This document shows, in pieces, positions 44,672 through 56,752 of a stretch of 64,000 nucleotides of DNA. Source of the DNA: Verticillium longisporum (Eukaryota; Ascomycota; Sordariomycetes; Glomerellales; Plectosphaerellaceae); contig JAETXT010000003.1 in assembly GCA_019188255.1 (NCBI GenBank), positions 6,572,001 through 6,636,000 on the forward strand, given 5' to 3'. The position numbers and the translations under genes were made by a program. A model generated the notes under the pieces. That model had not been told where the DNA came from and made no database searches. It worked only from the letters and a program-made list of their open reading frames with translations. The first letter of the stretch is position 1, and each line of letters opens with the position of its first letter.

Positions 44672-47600
44672 TCAGTTGTTGTAGTATCTGGGCTCATCGA
44701 AAACATGGTATCTGTGATCACGGACGCCCTTGCCTCGGAACAGTGCCGGGAATCTCCAACCCACAGGCACGTCTTCCTCATTGACTCGACGGTTGCGGGT
44801 CTCGTCGTCAAGAGCCTCAATCGCATTACTCTCTGCTTCAGTTGCGGGAATGACAAATTTGGCGGCCTGCAGCTCTGTATCTGTAATGGTGCTACGACTG
44901 ACACGCGCGTACGCCACTCGCTTGAGACGTTTGAACAGGATGTACTCGCACCAGCGGTCCCAGTCCGACGGGTCGACATCATGCATGCCCGACACATCGC
45001 TCACATATGTGTTGTAGTTGCCCTGGAGCGGCTTGGTGACGAGGTAACTAAGGAGGATCGCGGGGCGCGGGGTCGAGCCCATGAGTTTCGAGAGGTAAAG
45101 TGACTGCAGGCGGCGGTCTTCAAGGTCTTCTTCCTGACCCGAGTGGAAAACGAATACATCCACCTCGCGGCCGTAGACATCCAGTGTTGCATGAATTGCC
45201 GGCGCCAGCTCGCCGACAGGAGAGGGAAGTAGGTGGTGCTCTGACTTGAGGATAGGGTACTTGGAAAGGAGCACCACGCCCCATGTGTGCTTGTTGGGAC
45301 CTGGACCATAATCGACATACATGCCAAGGTCCTCCGCAAGAAACTGCGAAGTGTCACGGTTGCCCATAATGATGCGCTGACAGTCCGTCTCAATGAGGGC
45401 CACGACATCGAGTTCCATTTCCTTGATGAGATCACGCATACGGTACTCGGATGACCACATGTCGTTGTCGAGCGCAAAATGAATCGTCCAGACGCCCGCC
45501 GTCATGACACGATCTTCTCCGTGATACGGCTTGTAATCGTTGGTTGGGAAACGCAAGAACGCAGCCGAGAGGAAGAACAGGTTCACTGCGATGGCGGCGG
45601 CACTGTGGAACTTACGGTGCCGGAATACTGAGGCTGATGGGCGCTGGGCCTTCTTGCGGCGACTCTGTGCTGTCGTCGAGCCAAGTCCCAGCACACCGAG
45701 GCCGATGAGCAGCATCATGGTCGCCATGACCCAATCGGTGTGCTCACGCACATAGGGGCCGCCCGGCACAAAGGCGTAGGCAACAACCCAGACAGAGAAG
45801 AGGACCAGAAAGTTATAGAAGAGAAACCCTAGGCCAAAAGTGATGACGGGGTTCCTCTTCGCAGCACTGCTGATGATTGGTCCCGCAATGGCCATGAGAT
45901 AAACCGTCAAAGCAAGCGCTCCGTAATAGCCAAACCAGTTGTGGTGGTAGGTTACAACATAAGCACCGGCGCAGCCAGCAATATATGCAGTCCAACTCGT
46001 GACCAAAGAGGGGCGGGACTGACCAAATAGCACGCCAGCTGTCATAGCGACACCCGTCAGCCAGCCATATGTGTTGGCAGTCGGTCCACGAATAGGGTAG
46101 CCCTCCCAAACCCAGAGAATCATGGTACTGCTGTCGGAAAGGAGCCAGTGCATGCCAAAGAAGACACCACCAGTGCCGAAAGCTGCTAATAAAGACGACC
46201 CACTGCGCTGGGGGTCAGAGGCAGATTGGCCGCTTGTCAGGGGCGCCTTGCGGGTGAAGCGAAGGGCGGCTAGCGTAGCAAGGATGCCTCCAATGCCGTT
46301 CCAGCCTCCATTGGCAGCGTGCATAATGGGCCAGACAGGGTTGTTGGTCCACCAGGCAAACTTGATGGCGGAAGACAGGACCAAACCGAGAGTAAGAGCC
46401 AGAAGTTTTGACTCAAGTCTTCCTTCATGGATAGACTCCGCATAAAAAGTGGTGGCCCAGCTCAAGCAGGCCATTGAGACACCGAAAGAGACGGCAAAGA
46501 GGCGATAGACTGGGGACTCGACCTTGTAGGCCACGATGGCTGACAAGGAAAGTAGGTGAACGATGCGCTGGTTGGCAACGACCATTCGGCGAAGAGGACC
46601 AATGGATAGCAGGAGTGGCGAAACAGAGGCCATGACGACCACTTCGTAACCAGAGAGGCCCATGTACCACAAGGGAAAGTACCAAACGGACACACCCAGG
46701 CTAGTAAGGATGGTCCAGAAGATGTAGCCATGGTATACCTCCGCAACGGTGTCGATAGCTTCCGTCCAAGTGAATTTAACGGACAAGATGCCGGCAGAAG
46801 CCTTTTCTTTCCTAAGTGTTGGCCATTAGCGGGGTGCCACTGTGACAAAGGTCCAGCGGATGTCGACCGACTTACTCCTTCTCGAGGACTGCAGAGGGAA
46901 CAGAGGACCGGTTTTCACTAGAACCAAAACTTAGAATCCAGTCCCATCGCGTTTTATTTCTTTGAAAATGTACGATAGGTACAATGTTATTTCGGAAGCC
47001 ATTGCACGTACCCCTTGCTCGCGCCCTGAACGTCCTTGATGATCACTTGGAATGTTCTGAAGTCGTAAGCCGTGACAGCGTCGAAGGCGACATCGAAAAG
47101 AATGAGCGACCACTCGAAGAAAGCGTAGGTCGTATAGGCTGCGTTGGTCAGCACAGTGGCACGAGCAGTATTTCGGCGAACTCACCTCCGGGCACTCGGT
47201 GGACCTTGTGCTGAATGAAGAAGTAGATGAGAGGCACGAGTGTGCCAAAGAAGGAACTGGCAATGATCTTCCTGTAACGGATTGCCTTAGGATTGGGTGG
47301 GCTAAGGGCAACACAGCCAATAGTCCACGGCAGAGTCGCAACGATGTAGGAAATCATAAAGATATCATGCCGTTGGTGGTCGTCAGTCGAAGTGACGTAG
47401 GTGAAGCCACCGCAGGTTAGTGTTCGGAAGATGCCCATCGCAAAGATGAACTTTGGCAATGTTTGGCCAGGCTTTCTGGTGAGAAGATACCATAAACCGA
47501 CAAGGGCGAATCGAGGACCTGAAGTGATAGCGATGAAGAGCATAAAGAAGGACCGTTCGGGATATTTGTCGCCAATGGTTGCGGAGACGGAGGGGAACCA

Positions 47601-47844
47601 CTCTTCGGGGTACCCGTACCACTCATTCTGGACGATCTTCTTGTAGTGGAGAGAGACACCGACGATAAATGCGCTGATGAAGGCAGCTAACATGCAGTCA
47701 GTAATGCATCAGGTGATGGGGAGAGCTGGCCACCAGAGCCGAGGGGCACATACTGTAGGCGACGGTGGTATGCAACCAGCTCACCCACTGGCCACTGAAA
47801 GCCAGCACGACACCTCCGTCCTTATCCTTATACCTCGACGACAT
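44672..47844 (-). CDS. CWH43: Cwh43: GPI-anchor lipid remodelling protein (PGAP2-like + nuclease/phosphatase-fold domains)
   Basis: In yeast, Cwh43 swaps the diacylglycerol of GPI anchors for ceramide in the ER membrane. Exons on the minus strand are 47844..47754, 47686..47186, 47138..47012, 46917..46876 (42 nt only) and 46811..44672, giving 966 aa, close to the yeast length. The N-terminal part is a PGAP2/FRAG1-like multi-spanning domain (VSLHYKKIVQNEWYGYPEEW; FFMLFIAITSGPRFALVGLW; GTLVPLIYFFIQHKVHRVPG). A second hydrophobic block of many helices follows (46800-45560). The C-terminal ~300 residues have the endonuclease/exonuclease/phosphatase-like fold (GVWTIHFALDNDMW; DVVALIETDCQR; GVVLLSKYPI; DVFVFHSGQEED). 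The 42-nt exon (ENRSSVPSAVLEK) is the least certain junction. It diverges from UTP6. Confidence 0.93.
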
Positions 47845-48290
47845 TTCGACAGGATTAAAAGCAACAATAGAGGTTGTTGAACAGCATCCGAACAATCCGG
47901 ATGCGAAGAAAACGGGGGCGGACGCCGTGGCCGACTAAAAGAGCGTTGGGAATATGGAGGCGGCAGATGGGAAGGAGAAGTGAAGCGAGGATCGCGTATT
48001 GTGTCGTGTTCGGCTGTGTTCGTCTTGCTTGTGACTACCTACCTACCTAGGTACCTACCTACCCAAGGTACCTTACCTTACAGCCAATTCGAGCATCCAA
48101 TTGCTGGACGGATTCAGCCTCCATCCTCTTCTGGACTAGCACGCCGATAAGATTTGTTATCGCAAAGTCCCACCTTAACTTTCGATGGCGGCCGCCGAAC
48201 TTTTTCCAATTGCTGAGGTTTGGTAAAATCGCTTGCCTCACGTACTTGACCGACTTGACAGCTTACGCCAGTTGGTCGATCAAGATCAAG
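47845..48290. promoter_or_regulatory. Divergent promoter between CWH43 and UTP6 with a TACCT/AGGTA tract
   Basis: 446 bp separate two divergent housekeeping starts. At about 48038-48079 lies a dense array of the pentamer in both orientations (CTACCTACCTACCTAGGTAC, then CTACCTACCCAAGGTACC and TTACCTTAC). It can fold on itself and occupies the middle of the gap. Confidence 0.55.
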
Positions 48291-49548
48291 ATGGCGGGTG
48301 TTGCAGACAAAGCTCGATTCTACTTGGAGCGGTCAGTTCCTCAGTTGCGAGAATGGGAGGCGAAGGAAATCTTCACCAAGGTACACAATAACCCCCCACC
48401 CCCATTCTTCAGCCGCGAGCTCTAACAGATTGCAGGAAGAAATTCGCAACATTGTACAGCGTCGCAGCGATTTTGAGCACCGGGCGCTTGCACCGGGCGT
48501 CCAACCTACCGACTTCACGAACTATGTCGCTTGGGAAATTTCACTCGATGCCCTGCGAGTGAAGCGCTGCGAACGCCTCAAGATCCGTCACGTCGCTTCG
48601 CAGCATGCCACTCAGGCTCGGGTTCTGGCTATCTACGAGCGAGCCGTCACGAAACGCCCTGCATCAAAGGAGCTGTGGCTCGATTATCTTACCTATACTG
48701 AACGAATCAGGGCTACCAAGAGGTGGAGGAGGACTATGACCCGTGCTCTGAGACTTATGCCACGCGATGCAGAGCTCTGGGTGCTCGCAGGACGCAGGGC
48801 CGCAAAGAATGGCGATATGGGTACTGCGAGGGGATATTTCATGCGCGGCTGCCGATTCTGCACTGTAGATGGCGGACTGTGGATCGAGTACGCTCGGTGG
48901 GAGATGGAGTGGCTGGCCAAGATGGAGCGCAACCGCAAAGACAGCAAGAGGGGGGGGAAGGTTGGTCCCTTGGCGGGCGAGCAGGTTGCAGAAGGCGACG
49001 CCATCATGTTCAACGTTGGAGACGAAGACTTGGACGATGAAGATGAAGGCGCAGCCATCATGCCAGAGCCGGAGGCCGAAGAGCCCGTTTTCGATGACAA
49101 AACCGCCAGTACACTGGAGCGCAACCCAGCCATGGATGGCGCGATACCGATGGCTATTTTCAACATTGCAAGGAAACAACCGTTCTACAACGACGCAACT
49201 GCCGAGCTTTTCTTCAACCTGTTCACCGTCTTTACCAAGGTGTCGGCGCAATCCGTGCTCCTCCAACATGTGCTTGCAGCCATGCAAGAGGACTACCAGA
49301 CAGCGGCTTCAACATGGAGCTGCTACACACGCTTTCCGCTGGTGGGCATCAATCCTTACACGGCCGACTTCCCCCGCGGTCTTCGAGAAGCCTTGTCCCG
49401 ACTCAAGGTCGGTTTGGAAGCAACATCAGAGTCTACCCTGTTGAAGACGAAAACAACTGCGTGGATAGAGCCCATTCTTGGTTTGGAAAATTTGGACGAA
49501 GGTATTCGGGTGGTCCTGGAGCATACCAAGGCGAAGTTGCTTGCATAG
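48291..49548 (+). CDS. UTP6: U3 snoRNA-associated protein 6 (Utp6), HAT-repeat protein
   Basis: Utp6 is part of the UTP-B subcomplex of the small-subunit processome that processes 18S pre-rRNA in the nucleolus. The model is join(48291..48380, 48436..49548), 400 aa, with a 55-nt intron (GTACAC..TGCAG). It starts MAGVADKARFYLERSVPQLR. HAT repeats follow: RNIVQRRSDFEHRAL, VLAIYERAVTKRPASKELWL, TRALRLMPRDAELWVLAGRR and GGLWIEYARWEMEWL. An acidic insert (~245-280, GDEDLDDEDEG) separates the repeats from a conserved helical C-terminus. Length and order match yeast Utp6 (440 aa). It converges with the EVE-domain gene. Confidence 0.93.
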
Positions 49549-49793
49549 CATTATAATCATTGAAGCTTGCCTGTTTTAGTATTTTACAGACAGATCTGAT
49601 CTAGTGTGCCTCGTTGTTCGCCGTGGCTTTTCCAGTTACCGACCATTTCATGCGCCTAATGATGGCTGCGGTGATGACAGAAAGGATTGTGCCGATATCC
49701 TCCCCCGGGACTGGTGCCAGACTTGTCGAGGGTCCAAAAGACGACGTTCGTGCCAACCATACTTTACGTGGTTGCCCTCGCTGAACTAGGGCC

Positions 49794-50668
49794 CTATAAG
49801 GTAGGCTCCTTTGCATCCATTAAGCTTTGGGCAGCATCAATGGCCAATATGGCATCCCAAGCATCCTGCCCAATGGTGCTGACAACCATTTGGGGCTGCT
49901 TCAGTACCTGCATGCTGTCAAAGATGTGCTCGTGTTCGGCACTGCGGATGCGCCCGAGCCTGACGGGGCTGTTGAATTTACGCTCAAGTGTGACGTGAAT
50001 ACTGATAAAATCAAGCTTGTCGATGTCGACGTTGCGGGCGTAGCAGTTTCCTTGACGGATATCGTAGTAGGGTGAATCCTTGTCACATGCTGAATCTGAA
50101 ATGGTCAAGTCAGCTGAAAGTCGTTCTGGCAGGGCCGTGAGCTGGGGTCGCAGACTTACATTCAGGGCTCTTCTCCCTGGAAATGGTGACGATGCCAGCA
50201 ATGGAAGGGCTATCCGAGACCGCGTGTAGGACGAGGACCCTGTCACCTACCTTCATCTGACGCATCAAACTTTGAGAGGGGTACGACCGGATACCTGCAG
50301 ACAAATTGTCAGCTCAGCCACAGACAGCTGGCGATAAAACGACAGTCATCAACTGAGTACAGACCTTCGACGGCAAGCGGCTCATTACCGCAGTCATCGA
50401 TTGAGAAGCCGGCACGTCTGCCCTGAATAGTACGATGCGGGCAAGCCTTGAGAACCCAGAGAAGACATTTTCCAGCCTTGCGCTCAATTTTCACGCCGTT
50501 GTCCCACAGAAAGGCTCTGTCAGCCTTGCTCGATTCTCTCTTCAAAGACTTTCTGCCTGCAGCAGAAACGGTCATGTTGCTCGGCATATTCGAGAAGCTG
50601 CGTCCACGTGTCGTTCTGTTGGCGCGGTTGGTAGTCAGAAGGTTGCAGTAACTTCTTCTACGGGCCAT
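49794..50668 (-). CDS. EVE (PUA-like) domain protein, THYN1-related, divergent
   Basis: EVE domains have a PUA-like fold that binds modified bases in DNA or RNA. Exons on the minus strand are 50668..50365, 50294..50160 and 50095..49794, 246 aa, with introns of 70 and 64 nt. A basic N-terminus precedes the domain (CLLWVLKACPHRTIQGRR; GFSIDDCGNEPLAVEGIRSY; MRQMKVGDRVLVLHAVSDSP; IAGIVTISREKSPE; DSPYYDIRQGN; QVLKQPQMVVSTIGQDAWDA). The order matches THYN1/EVE proteins, but the usual KxEP near the start reads KACP and the usual Trp in the WDGVRNYQ segment is replaced (VEGIRSYPSQ). The start is uncertain: 50668 and an in-frame ATG near 50587 (MPSNMTVSAAGRKS) are both possible. Confidence 0.78.
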
Positions 50669-53210
50669 GAAGTATGGAAAGTTGAGCCTTGGCGCATCTC
50701 TGATGGATATGGCGGGCGAAATAATGGAACCTCTTCGATGTGTTGGAGCGGGGCTGCTGAGAAGATAATCACATCGCAAGGGACAGGGTCAATGAGTTTT
50801 GTGTACTTCATTGTTCTTTCATTTATTTGACGCTGGAAGTTCAAGTCGTAACGGGCCGGTCTAGGTACCCAGGGAGTTGTAGACGCGACGCATGAACGGC
50901 AACCATCATTTATCGCATTAGCAAGTTATCGGTGGTTCAAGATAGTATGTATATGCGATAGCACAGCAAATCAAACCTCCACTTTAGTCGTTTATGGAGG
51001 CTGTTGGGAGAGCTCTATCAGTACATCTCAGGTGAGTGCGGTTAAAAGCGCACAAGACGTTTGCAATAGTACTACGGATCACTTGAATAAGTGACCTCAA
51101 AGGTGTGTTTCTTATGGATGGAAAGAGATACGGAGGTAGGACCAGGAGAGAGGAGTTCCTCAGGGGGGTCTCTTCTATATACACGCATGATAAATGGAAC
51201 CTCACAGAATGTACGGTCCGTATGGTGGAGGGTCTACCTGTAGGTCTCCTCCAAGACACTGAGGGTACATGTGATAGAGCCCTACAGTCAAGCGGATCTG
51301 CATGTATCTAATAAAAAGAGTAGCGTCGCCCGTGACAGGTCATGTCTTGCAAGCCGAGAAGATAGCTTCATAGCCACCGAGATTTCAAATCAACTGGCCT
51401 AAAGCAAGTAAGCCGTATCATCTTGGCCGTATGCTGTGTACGGTAGAAAGAATCATGGGAACTCGGATACACAAGCCAATAAACTATCCAGGAAGGCGCC
51501 CAGTTGTCCAGAGAATGAAGAGGTAATCCCGCTAACCCACTTCAAGGCGATGCATTACCTTGTGAGACAATCAACTTGACCCGGAGGAGAACTAGGACAC
51601 GCAACAATCGGAACTTACAAAATGTCAATGAGTCTCAGAGGATTCCTCATGCAAAAGACTTTTATCAATTTGTGGCTGCCAGGGTTTATGCTACACCTGA
51701 CGGCAAGCATGAGGTTATTCCGGGTGCTTTTGCCGGCGAAATAGCCGGAAATGGCAACTCTGACATAGCGATCACAAAGAAGCTGACCATCAGTTCATGC
51801 AACTAACATACAGCCACTGCTTGGAAGCTGACGACAGTCAGGAGTCTGCCTGCTTCAGTGATTGTATACTATCTCACCTCAGTACTCAGTGTTAGTATAT
51901 GCAGATGTATATCCCGTATATCAGCCAGCCTGTCCATATGCGTAATTGGGTAAGCTGACTTGGATGTCGAATTCCATGGTGGGCCCTGCAAGTACCCAAG
52001 GATATATAAGCTCGCGTGAAAGGTGTTGCAATTCACGTTCTATAGATGCAACACCGTAACGAAGGTATGGAAGTTATGGTAATAAGGTATAGTACTGACT
52101 CGTCCCTTTTCAGTATGGTTCCTTAGGTACCTATCTCGTTGACCATCGTCGTGTGTGCACGAGGCCCACTCCAAACCCGTAGAGTGAGCCTTTAGACGCA
52201 ATGCGTTAGCCGCCCCACGACTTCCACAGCTGATTGGCCCACAAGCCTCCATGCTATCCACATGGACCAATCCCCTTTTGGATTGCACTGATGCGGCCTG
52301 AAACCGCCTACGTACCTGGTAGGTATCTTGAGGAAGCGCGACACGAAAAGCCCTCCCTGCTGCCTGGCTTGATTTTGCGTCCATCCCCCTCGATGCTTCA
52401 TCCCGTTCGAGTCAACGCGTGGATGCCTCAGGCATCAACTACAGGGACAATCAGGAATACTGGCACAAGCACCAAGCTTTTCAGGTGTTGTTCATCAGTC
52501 GTCCTCGCCGTTGCCCATTTGCGCGCCCATCATCCACCCATTTCTGTCGCTGTTGCGCTCCAGAGTCCACCTGTTGAGGTAAGCTACTGCCCCGACACGC
52601 GACCTTTGCTCGTTGTCATCCCTCGCGTCCATCACACCCCCTCCGAATCCATCCAATCTTGTAGTGTCCATCTCCCCCGGCCCGATACGATCCATTGCCC
52701 TGCTTGTCATTCTGTCATCCCTCTCCTCGTGGCGCCCTGCGTCTGCTTTGAAGCCATCGCGACGTTGTTCTCGACGTGGTCGGTGCCAGATTTTTTGTCA
52801 TCACTGCGCTATCATCTGACTGGCCACGGGCCTACGCTCTTTTTTTCTTCACACAACCAAACCCCCCTCCCTGGCCAGGCTGGAACCGAAAGCACCCACC
52901 TGTTTTCCCACACCCACACACGTCCGCCCCCCGACCTGACCCCCGAGCATCGCGTCGCGTCCATCGCGACCGCCCACCTCCGTGCGACTTTCATCATTTC
53001 CCTCGTCGCCTATCATCGCTTCCATCCCATTCGCATCCCGGTTTCCCATTTTCGCGCTGCTGACTGCCGAAGACGTCCCCAGCTGCCAATGGGTTGCTTA
53101 GCATCAACCTTACTCTGAGCGCCTGGATCAACGACGCTGCCTCCACCAACCATAACCTCCACAACGATCCCAAGGCCAATGGCCATATCGTCGGCGCAGG
53201 CCATCCTCGC
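50669..53210. other. Intergenic region and probable SWI1 leader, 2.5 kb
   Basis: No gene is recognised from 50669 to about 52380. From about 52380 to 53110 the plus strand is pyrimidine-rich and leader-like, with a good splice donor (GTAAGC) at 52579 that may belong to a 5'-UTR intron of SWI1. From about 53112 the sequence is in frame with SWI1 and protein-like (AWINDAASTNHNLHND) but has no in-frame ATG before 53211. Confidence 0.45.
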
Positions 53211-56200
53211 ATGAACCATCTCAGCGCCAATCCCTCCTCTGCCACGATGGACCCATCCGCCTTTATGGGCAATCCTGCCCAATTTAATCCCTCGCAATTT
53301 GCCAGCGCCCAGCAGCAACATCAGCAACAGCAGCAACAGCAGCATCAGCAACAGCAGCAGCAGCTGGTCGCCATGCAGAACGGACAAATGCGCAATGCCT
53401 CTCCCTCTTTCCAGAACCCTGCCTATCAAACCAACCCCGTTGTTCCGTCAAAGCGACCTCGCCCTCGCGAAGACAGCCTTGCTGGGTCGCCGCGACAAAA
53501 CCCAGGCATGCTACCGACTTCGCGCTCTGATACTCCCCAGCAATTTCCCGGATATCAGTCTGGTGGCATGCCGCAGCAGCACCAGCAGCAGAATACTGGC
53601 CAGCCGCAGCCATCGCCGTATAACCATCTGCAGCCAAATGGTTCCGCTAACGCGACGCCCTCGCCCATTATGGGGAGCAACATGCGCCCGGGAAGCGTCC
53701 CACAGCGAGTCGCGACTGCGTCGCCGCATCCCTTTTCTCCCAGCACTCAACAGCAATTTGGGCCACAAGCATCTCCGGTCCCATCCGAACACAGTAGCAC
53801 ACCGCAACCGAATCCCTATATGCAGAACATGCAGAACATACCGCCGGGCTTCAACCAGAACTTCACGCCAACACCATCACCCGCGCGTCCTTCGCCGAAC
53901 CCTAATGCTTTGACTGGAATGATGCAGCAGCAGCAGCAGCAACAGCAACAGCAACAACAACAGCAACAACAACAGCAGCAGCAGCAGCAGATGGGCGGCC
54001 AGATGCCGCAGCAGATGGGACAGATACCGAATCAGATGTTTCCCCCCAATTTGCAAGGACGCAATCCCATGGAACAACAAAAGATGGCTGCGTACCAAGC
54101 TAGACTACAACAACAACTTCAAGCGCAGGGAAACATGCAGAACATGCACCCTGGTATGCAGCAGAACATACAAATGGCAGCCCAAATGCAGGCTCAAAAC
54201 CTGTCTCAGGGAAGAGGCATGGTGCCGAAGCAACCGATGCAGCCCATGCCCAATGGACAGATGCCGCAAGGTGGTATACGGCCTCAACCACGACAACCCA
54301 TGGGTCAGGATCAATTCATGAAGAGCTTATCCAAGTTCATGCATTCGAAAGGCTTACCTCTGGAGACAAATGTCGTCATTGGCAACCGACCGGTTAACTT
54401 AATGCATCTTTTCCAGGCTGTTCAGAGTAAGGGTGGTTATAAGTCCACCACTGCCTCCAACCAATGGCCACATGTATCCAACGCCATCGGATTTCATCCT
54501 GTCCAGATACCGCAAGCGCCGTCCATGCTCAAAGATATGTACGAAAGGAACATCCTGCGGTTCGAAGAATTTTGGACTGCTCAGCAGAACCAGCAGCGGA
54601 TGATGCAGCAGCAGCAGGGTAGACAAACCCAACCCGCTCCTAGTGGCCAACCACAACCCTCGCCCGCGAAGCAAATGTCGCCGCAAGCTCAGGCTTCTCA
54701 AGGCATGATGCAGGCTGGACAGCCGCAAGCCCCGCAGGCTCCGCAGCAGCCAGCAGCTCAGCTTCAGCTTCAGCTTCAGCAGCAGCAGCAGCATCAGCAT
54801 CAGCAACCGAACCCCCAGTCGCAACATCAACAGCAACATGCGCAGCAACACCAACAGCAGCCGCAAGTTTCACAATCACCACTGCCGCAACAGCAGCAGC
54901 CGCAGCAACATACTCCGCAACCACAGCAGCAACCGCAACAGCCAAAACCACCCCACATAGGCTCCATGCAAGGTCAGGCGCAGCTCAAACAACCACCTTT
55001 CGTCGGCCCACAGGGTATGAATGGGAGCACTGCACACCAAGGCCAGGCACAGTTAGGCCTTGCAACCAGCACGCCGGGACAACATCGGAACAGCCTCCCG
55101 AGAGGCATTGAGCCGGTCGTGGGCGCAGGCCAATTGAATGCACCTGGGCCTTTCCCAGCTGCATCGCCTGCGCATGCCGACCAGACCCCTTCTCTCCCTA
55201 CACAGCCCGACGCACTTGCTGGACCCTCACGCTCTTCTGGCAAGACGAATTTGCCAAAGCTTGTGCGTCTTGCGGCTGCTTCAGATGCATACCCCGGTGA
55301 TGTTCGGCTCCCCCAGCCTGATGCATTTGGAGGCTTCAAGCTGGCCCAAGTTGATATAAAAGGCATGATGATTGAACAGCTCAAGCCTGATGTTCCAGGC
55401 GTATGGGAGCTGGGCCTGGTCGATCTCCAAGCCTTGACGCGCAGTATCGAGTCGGGAATTCATGGTGAAGTGCGCCTGGCGCTCGACACGCTTGCTACCG
55501 TTACACAAACTCCACCGAAAGACTCGAAAGACCCCCTCTTCATTCAGTTGAAGTCATGTGAGGAGCTTGTTGAAGCACTTGTGGAATGCGCCGAGGAGCA
55601 GCTGGAGCAACTTGCAGAGAACACAGTCGAAGTATCTGACGACATACAGTTGGCGGCATATGAAGACGTTGCGCGAGCCTGTTGGGTTGATCGACTAAAC
55701 GTTCGCAAACTTCCCGAATTTGCCACCCCGGAGTATGACCTCGACAGAGCCGTAGACCGCTTGACGTGTATTTTCACAATCCTACGGAATCTCTCATTCG
55801 AACCAGAAGTTGAGCCTACGCGCACATCCCCACAACCACCGTTTGGGCCGCACCATAATCATCAAGTCTTGGCAGACGAGTCTGTCATTAAACTCGTCTG
55901 TGATATGATACGCTATCTCGGCACCCGGAATATGCTGCTCCGGACGCACGCCAACACGCTGGAATTCATGAAGGACGCAATTACTCTGTTATCCAACATT
56001 GCGGGTGCAGTAGAAATCCCAGGGCGCGAGCAAGCGCTGTGCTTGCTGCATTTCTTGCTCGCTTTCGCACCTGGACCGGGGCCATCAATCCGTGACGATC
56101 GACTGTATTTCCCCCTTTCGAACCTGCGCTCCAACCATATCTCTTCCACGCCGTCGACGCTCTAGCCAAGTTCCTCGCCCGCGATGAGCCTAATCGGACA

Positions 56201-56752
56201 TTTTACAAGACCATATTCGCTCTGGACGCTGGAAGCACGACACCCTACGAGCTTTTGACCAAGACGTTCGCTCTAGCGATCTCAGTGGTTCCTATCCAGT
56301 TATCCGAGGGTCAACTGAACCGAGCGGTTATGTCGCCTAAGCTGCGCATTGCTATCGAGAACCGCGCGCCGTTGCTCATGCAGGGACTGTTGGCTGCAGG
56401 GATCCTAGCATCTCTGGCACCAAGCTACGAGAGCGGTGTCGCCAGAGCCTGGCTATCCAACGGGGATGGTTTTGCAGAGGCGTTGTACTTCCTTGTCCAA
56501 GTCCTCAGTCATCAGTACGAACAGTCCAGTGCCGGCCGTGACCAGGACTTTCCCTACATAGTGGCACTTAGCGTGTCTCTCTTGCGAAAACTGGGCGAAC
56601 GCGCCTTCGACCCTACCGATCCTTCAGCACTCCCGGCCAACGCTCTGCCCTCTGCCGAAAGCGTTTTCGGCATCATGTCAATGAAGTCGTCGGAGTGGGC
56701 ACGGGACGGGATTATTCGGGACCTGACGGCGTATGCCGACCTGCATCGATAA
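53211..56752 (+). CDS. SWI1: SWI/SNF chromatin-remodelling subunit Swi1 (ARID domain), one frame break
   Basis: Swi1 is the ARID DNA-binding subunit of the SWI/SNF nucleosome remodeller. From the ATG at 53211 (MNHLSANPSS) the corrected length is 1180 aa. The first ~360 residues are Gln/Pro-rich with 22 consecutive Gln codons (53925-53990). The ARID domain is near 365-450 (FMKSLSKFMHSKGLPLETN; GNRPVNLMHLFQAVQSKGGY; WPHVSNAIGF). A second Gln-rich stretch follows, then the conserved helical C-terminal region (LVRLAAASDAYPGDVRLPQP; VWELGLVDLQALTRSIESG). In the C5 run at 56111-56115 one C is missing. The old frame stops at 56163-56165, while the conserved protein continues one frame over (PFEPALQPYLFHAVDALAKF) to TAA at 56752. 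Conserved-looking residues just upstream of 53211 suggest the true start may lie further 5'. Confidence 0.9.
53925..53990 (+). repeat. CAG/CAA repeat coding for 22 consecutive Gln in SWI1
   Basis: This is a mixed CAG/CAA run, in frame, in the low-complexity N-terminal part of Swi1. Shorter Gln runs lie at about 53306-53362 and 54778-54960. The length is likely to vary between strains. Confidence 0.9.

Noticed and set aside
51576..51806. 76-codon frame between the EVE gene and SWI1
   Set aside because: It starts with TTG, has no recognised family, and no spliced extension was found.
53306..54960. Gln-rich stretches as a separate repeat element or prion-like gene
   Set aside because: They are in frame inside SWI1 and are typical of that protein's low-complexity regions.
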